A stretch of DNA of 16,443 bases. Source: an uncultured Gammaproteobacteria bacterium. Its GTDB lineage: Bacteria; Pseudomonadota; Gammaproteobacteria; GCA-001735895. Both the position numbers and the translations under genes were made by a program. Positions 14,491 to 16,443 of the stretch are shown in pieces. Where the stretch lies: assembly GCA_945787265.1 (NCBI GenBank), contig CALZHS010000038.1, positions 1-16,443 on the forward strand. Reading direction: 5' to 3'. How positions within the stretch are numbered: the stretch's first letter is position 1; each line of letters starts with the position of its first letter. Under the pieces are notes generated by a model. The model was not told where the DNA came from and made no database searches. It saw only the letters and a program-made list of their open reading frames with translations.

Positions 14491-14868
14491 CTAAATCATT
14501 TGTTTTGCGACGATAAGGCCCGCCCAGGCGCCGAGAATACACAGCACCACGCTGAACAGGATATAGATGATGGCTTTAAGCAGCGCTTCGTTTCCCGCGA
14601 GCTGCAGCGTGTCCATGGCAAAGGTCGAAAAAGTCGTGAATGAACCCAGGAATCCGGCCAGCAGTCCGATCCTGATTTCTTCACTGACGTGAAAACGATG
14701 CACCAGCAGCACCGACAAAAACCCCATTACCAGTGATCCCAGCAGGTTAACCATCAGGGTGCCATACGGGAACCCCTGCCCGAGCCATTGATAGGTCGAT
14801 GCCGACATCCAGTATCGAGAGACGGCACCCAGGGAACCGCCCGCAGCAATCGCGAGGTAGATAGACAT
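14491..14868 (-). CDS. crcB: Fluoride ion exporter CrcB/Fluc
   Basis: CrcB forms a double-barrelled fluoride channel in the inner membrane that lets toxic fluoride leave the cell. The 125-residue protein has four hydrophobic helices (about 3-21, 33-55, 64-85, 95-120) and the family motifs GGSLGAVSRYW (10-20), NLLGSLVMGF and GSFTTFSTF, the last holding the polar track and the conserved phenylalanines lining the pore. A single gene implies a dual-topology homodimer. Adjacency to serS is also known in other gammaproteobacteria. I looked for a fluoride riboswitch in the 94-nt leader region and saw no convincing one. Confidence 0.96.
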   Translation of the reverse strand: MSIYLAIAAGGSLGAVSRYWMSASTYQWLGQGFPYGTLMVNLLGSLVMGFLSVLLVHRFHVSEEIRIGLLAGFLGSFTTFSTFAMDTLQLAGNEALLKAIIYILFSVVLCILGAWAGLIVAKQMI

Positions 14869-14892
14869 TTCAGGTTTGAATTAAAATACGAT

Positions 14893-14901
14893 ATTGTACC
14901 A
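14893..14901 (-). promoter_or_regulatory. Candidate extended -10 promoter for crcB-serS
   Basis: On the minus strand TGG is followed by TACAAT (14893-14898), a five-of-six -10 box with the extended TGn element. It would start RNA near 14886, about 18 nt before the crcB ATG. No -35 match is visible at 17 nt. The gap shared with queG is only 94 nt, so the two promoters must be close or overlapping. Confidence 0.45.
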
Positions 14902-14962
14902 GCCATCAGGAAAGATGCACCCGCGACGGCATGAATAAAACCAGGCCCTAATCATTATTCGC

Positions 14963-16009
14963 TTGACCAAATCAGAATCTATCAAGAAGATCGGTCTTGA
15001 ACTCGGTTTCCAGCAGGTGGGTATTACCGACGTCCATCTCGATCCGCATCATCAACACTATGCCGAATGGATTGCGCGTAACTATCACGGAGAGATGGGC
15101 TATATGGCCCGCAACGTGCGCAAGCGCCTGCACCCATCGGAACTGGTTACGGATACCTTGTCGGTGATCTGCGTGCGACTCGACTACCTGGTCGACGAGG
15201 TGCAAAGCCCGGTCGACCTGCTTGATCACCCTTACCTGGCCTACGTTTCCCGATATGCACTCGGTCGCGATTACCATAAGCTGATGCGCAAGCGATTGCA
15301 GAAATTTGCTGACCGAATAAAACAGGTACATGGCAATATGGGATACCGCGTGTTTACCGACAGCGCCCCGGTTCTGGAGAAAGCACTTGCGGCCAAGGCC
15401 GGGATCGGCTGGCAGGGAAAACACAGCAATATCCTGCATCGCGAGCACGGCTCCTGGTTTTTCCTGGGCGAGATCTACACCGACATGGTGCTCGATATCG
15501 ATGATCCGATCGAGAATCACTGTGGCCGCTGCACCAGCTGCATCGATGTCTGCCCGACCGCGGCGATAGTTGAGCCCTACTGGGTTGACGCAAGACGCTG
15601 TATTTCCTATCTGACCATCGAACACCGCTCGGAAATCCCGGTCGAATTTCGCCAGGCGATTGGTAACCGGATTTATGGTTGCGACGATTGCCAGCTGGTG
15701 TGTCCCTGGAATCGTTTTGCAAAATACACCAGCGAAGTCGATTTTCAGCCGCGCCACGGGCTCGACCATATCTCCCTGCTGGATTGTTATCGCTGGTCCG
15801 AGGCCGAATTCATGCAAAAAATGGAAGGTTCGGCAATTCGACGTATCGGCTACCAATGCTGGTTGCGTAATATTGTGATTGCGCTTGGAAACGCCTCCCG
15901 CGACCCACATATAGAAACTATACTGAAGCAGGATTATGCTCACCACAGTGGCTTTATACAACACCACGTTGACTGGGCGATTCAACAACAGCAGGGCAAA
16001 TCCCAATGA
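14963..16009 (+). CDS. queG: Epoxyqueuosine reductase QueG
   Basis: QueG reduces epoxyqueuosine to queuosine at the wobble base of GUN-anticodon tRNAs, using cobalamin and two 4Fe-4S clusters. The 348-residue protein has the N-terminal cobalamin-binding region (LGFQQVGITD, YHGEMGYMA), a probable acid residue Asp133 in TDSAPVLEKALAAKAG, the GKHSNIL...GSWFFLGE segment, then ferredoxin-like cysteines 187, 190, 193 and 197 and a second set at 240, 243 and 247. The C-terminal HEAT-like part is short. The start is TTG at 14963: a stop codon is in frame at 14936 and no ATG or GTG lies between, though ATT codons do. No clear ribosome-binding sequence. The TGA stop overlaps the ygfZ start by 4 nt. Confidence 0.95.
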   Translation: MTKSESIKKIGLELGFQQVGITDVHLDPHHQHYAEWIARNYHGEMGYMARNVRKRLHPSELVTDTLSVICVRLDYLVDEVQSPVDLLDHPYLAYVSRYALGRDYHKLMRKRLQKFADRIKQVHGNMGYRVFTDSAPVLEKALAAKAGIGWQGKHSNILHREHGSWFFLGEIYTDMVLDIDDPIENHCGRCTSCIDVCPTAAIVEPYWVDARRCISYLTIEHRSEIPVEFRQAIGNRIYGCDDCQLVCPWNRFAKYTSEVDFQPRHGLDHISLLDCYRWSEAEFMQKMEGSAIRRIGYQCWLRNIVIALGNASRDPHIETILKQDYAHHSGFIQHHVDWAIQQQQGKSQ

Positions 16010-16443
16010 AGCAGTGGCAACAGTTCGAACCCAGGCAAAGTAACGCACAAGCCGCTACCGATTTCATCTGCGCCGTTGACGAACTGGGCGTGATCCTCGT
16101 GAGTGGCGCGGATGCGACTGAATTTCTGCAAAACCAGCTTAGCAACGATATAAACCTGATCGACGAATCCCGTTACCAGTTGAGTTCCTACTCTACACCC
16201 AAGGGCAGGATGCTGGGTATATTTCGGGTGCTTCAGGTCAGTAACGGTTACCTGTTGCTGACGACCGCGTCAATGGTGGTGCCGCTGCTCGAGCAACTCT
16301 TTAAATTTATCGTACAGTCACAGGTGACGCTAGCCGATGCCAGTGATTATTTTGCCCGTTTTGCGGTACAAACAGGACAACCGGACGATCTCGGGATAAC
16401 CCCGATGCCGAGCGAGCCTGGCGCGAGATACTCGGCGCGTCTT
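16006..16443 (+). CDS. ygfZ: tRNA-modifying protein YgfZ, folate-binding (3' end outside window)
   Basis: YgfZ is a GcvT-related, tetrahydrofolate-binding protein needed for the activity of some iron-sulfur enzymes, including the tRNA methylthiolase MiaB. Only the first 146 codons are present and the frame is open to the window end. The visible part fits the family: LGVILVSGADATEFLQNQLSNDI (about 28-50; compare the E. coli ITGADSEKYMQGQVTADV segment), YSTPKGRMLGIFRV, then a helix pairing with LFKFIVQSQVTL. The diagnostic KGCYTGQE motif would lie downstream, so the name rests on the N-terminal half. The ATGA overlap with queG suggests coupled translation; both products concern tRNA modification and Fe-S chemistry. 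Confidence 0.85.
   Translation, partial: MKQWQQFEPRQSNAQAATDFICAVDELGVILVSGADATEFLQNQLSNDINLIDESRYQLSSYSTPKGRMLGIFRVLQVSNGYLLLTTASMVVPLLEQLFKFIVQSQVTLADASDYFARFAVQTGQPDDLGITPMPSEPGARYSARL

Noticed and set aside
14869..14962. Fluoride riboswitch before crcB
   Set aside because: Such riboswitches often precede crcB, but I could not find the conserved core or pseudoknot pairing here, and the probable leader is only about 18 nt.
14972..16048. Long open frame on the minus strand (358 codons) opposite queG
   Set aside because: It mirrors the queG codon structure, its translation matches no family I recognise, and queG has full motif support. It is an antisense shadow.
1..16443. Mobile elements, CRISPR arrays, defence or phage genes
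   Set aside because: No transposase, integrase, spaced repeats, attachment-site duplication beside the tRNA, or island-like gene set was seen. All genes belong to known housekeeping or envelope families.

Overview
This window reads as an ordinary chromosomal housekeeping segment of a gammaproteobacterium. The evidence is gene order: uvrY-uvrC-pgsA-tRNA-Gly, the yceD-rpmF-plsX-fabH block with yceF diverging from it, and rluC diverging from rne are all arrangements known from Enterobacteria and Pseudomonas-like genomes. Protein motifs (RNase E catalytic residues at exactly the E. coli positions, UvrY/GacA-type regulator, QueG, YgfZ, CrcB) agree. Composition looks even, and I see no phage, transposon, integron or CRISPR signal. 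I cannot name the genus.

Layout. (1) 1-3891, minus strand: a probable operon uvrY > uracil-DNA glycosylase > uvrC > pgsA, followed by tRNA-Gly(GCC), which has its own strong promoter and is cut at its 3' end by the window edge. (2) 3892-6502, minus strand: yceD > rpmF > plsX > fabH, that is 23S rRNA/L32 genes followed by lipid-synthesis genes, with a strong hairpin between rpmF and plsX. fabH is broken by an out-of-frame internal deletion, and the usual fabD-fabG-acpP-fabF do not follow. (3) 6671-7252, plus: yceF (Maf family). (4) 7267-9229, minus: rluC > sppA. (5) 9230-12008, plus: a 361-nt region with a promoter and several hairpins, then rne (RNase E) with a shortened disordered tail. (6) 12141-14868, minus: crcB > serS > DUF4124 protein > Skp/OmpH chaperone. 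(7) 14963 to the end, plus: queG overlapping ygfZ, which is cut by the window end.

Functionally the segment joins DNA repair (UvrC, a family 5-type uracil-DNA glycosylase), membrane lipid synthesis (PgsA, PlsX, FabH remnant), ribosome and RNA metabolism (YceD, L32, RluC, RNase E, SerS, QueG, tRNA-Gly), envelope quality control (SppA, Skp) and fluoride export (CrcB). I did not find a previously undescribed system. The points most worth a second look are the deleted fabH at a truncated fab cluster, the uracil-DNA glycosylase translationally joined to uvrC, the structured rne leader, the rpmF/plsX hairpin, and the direct repeats between yceD and yceF.
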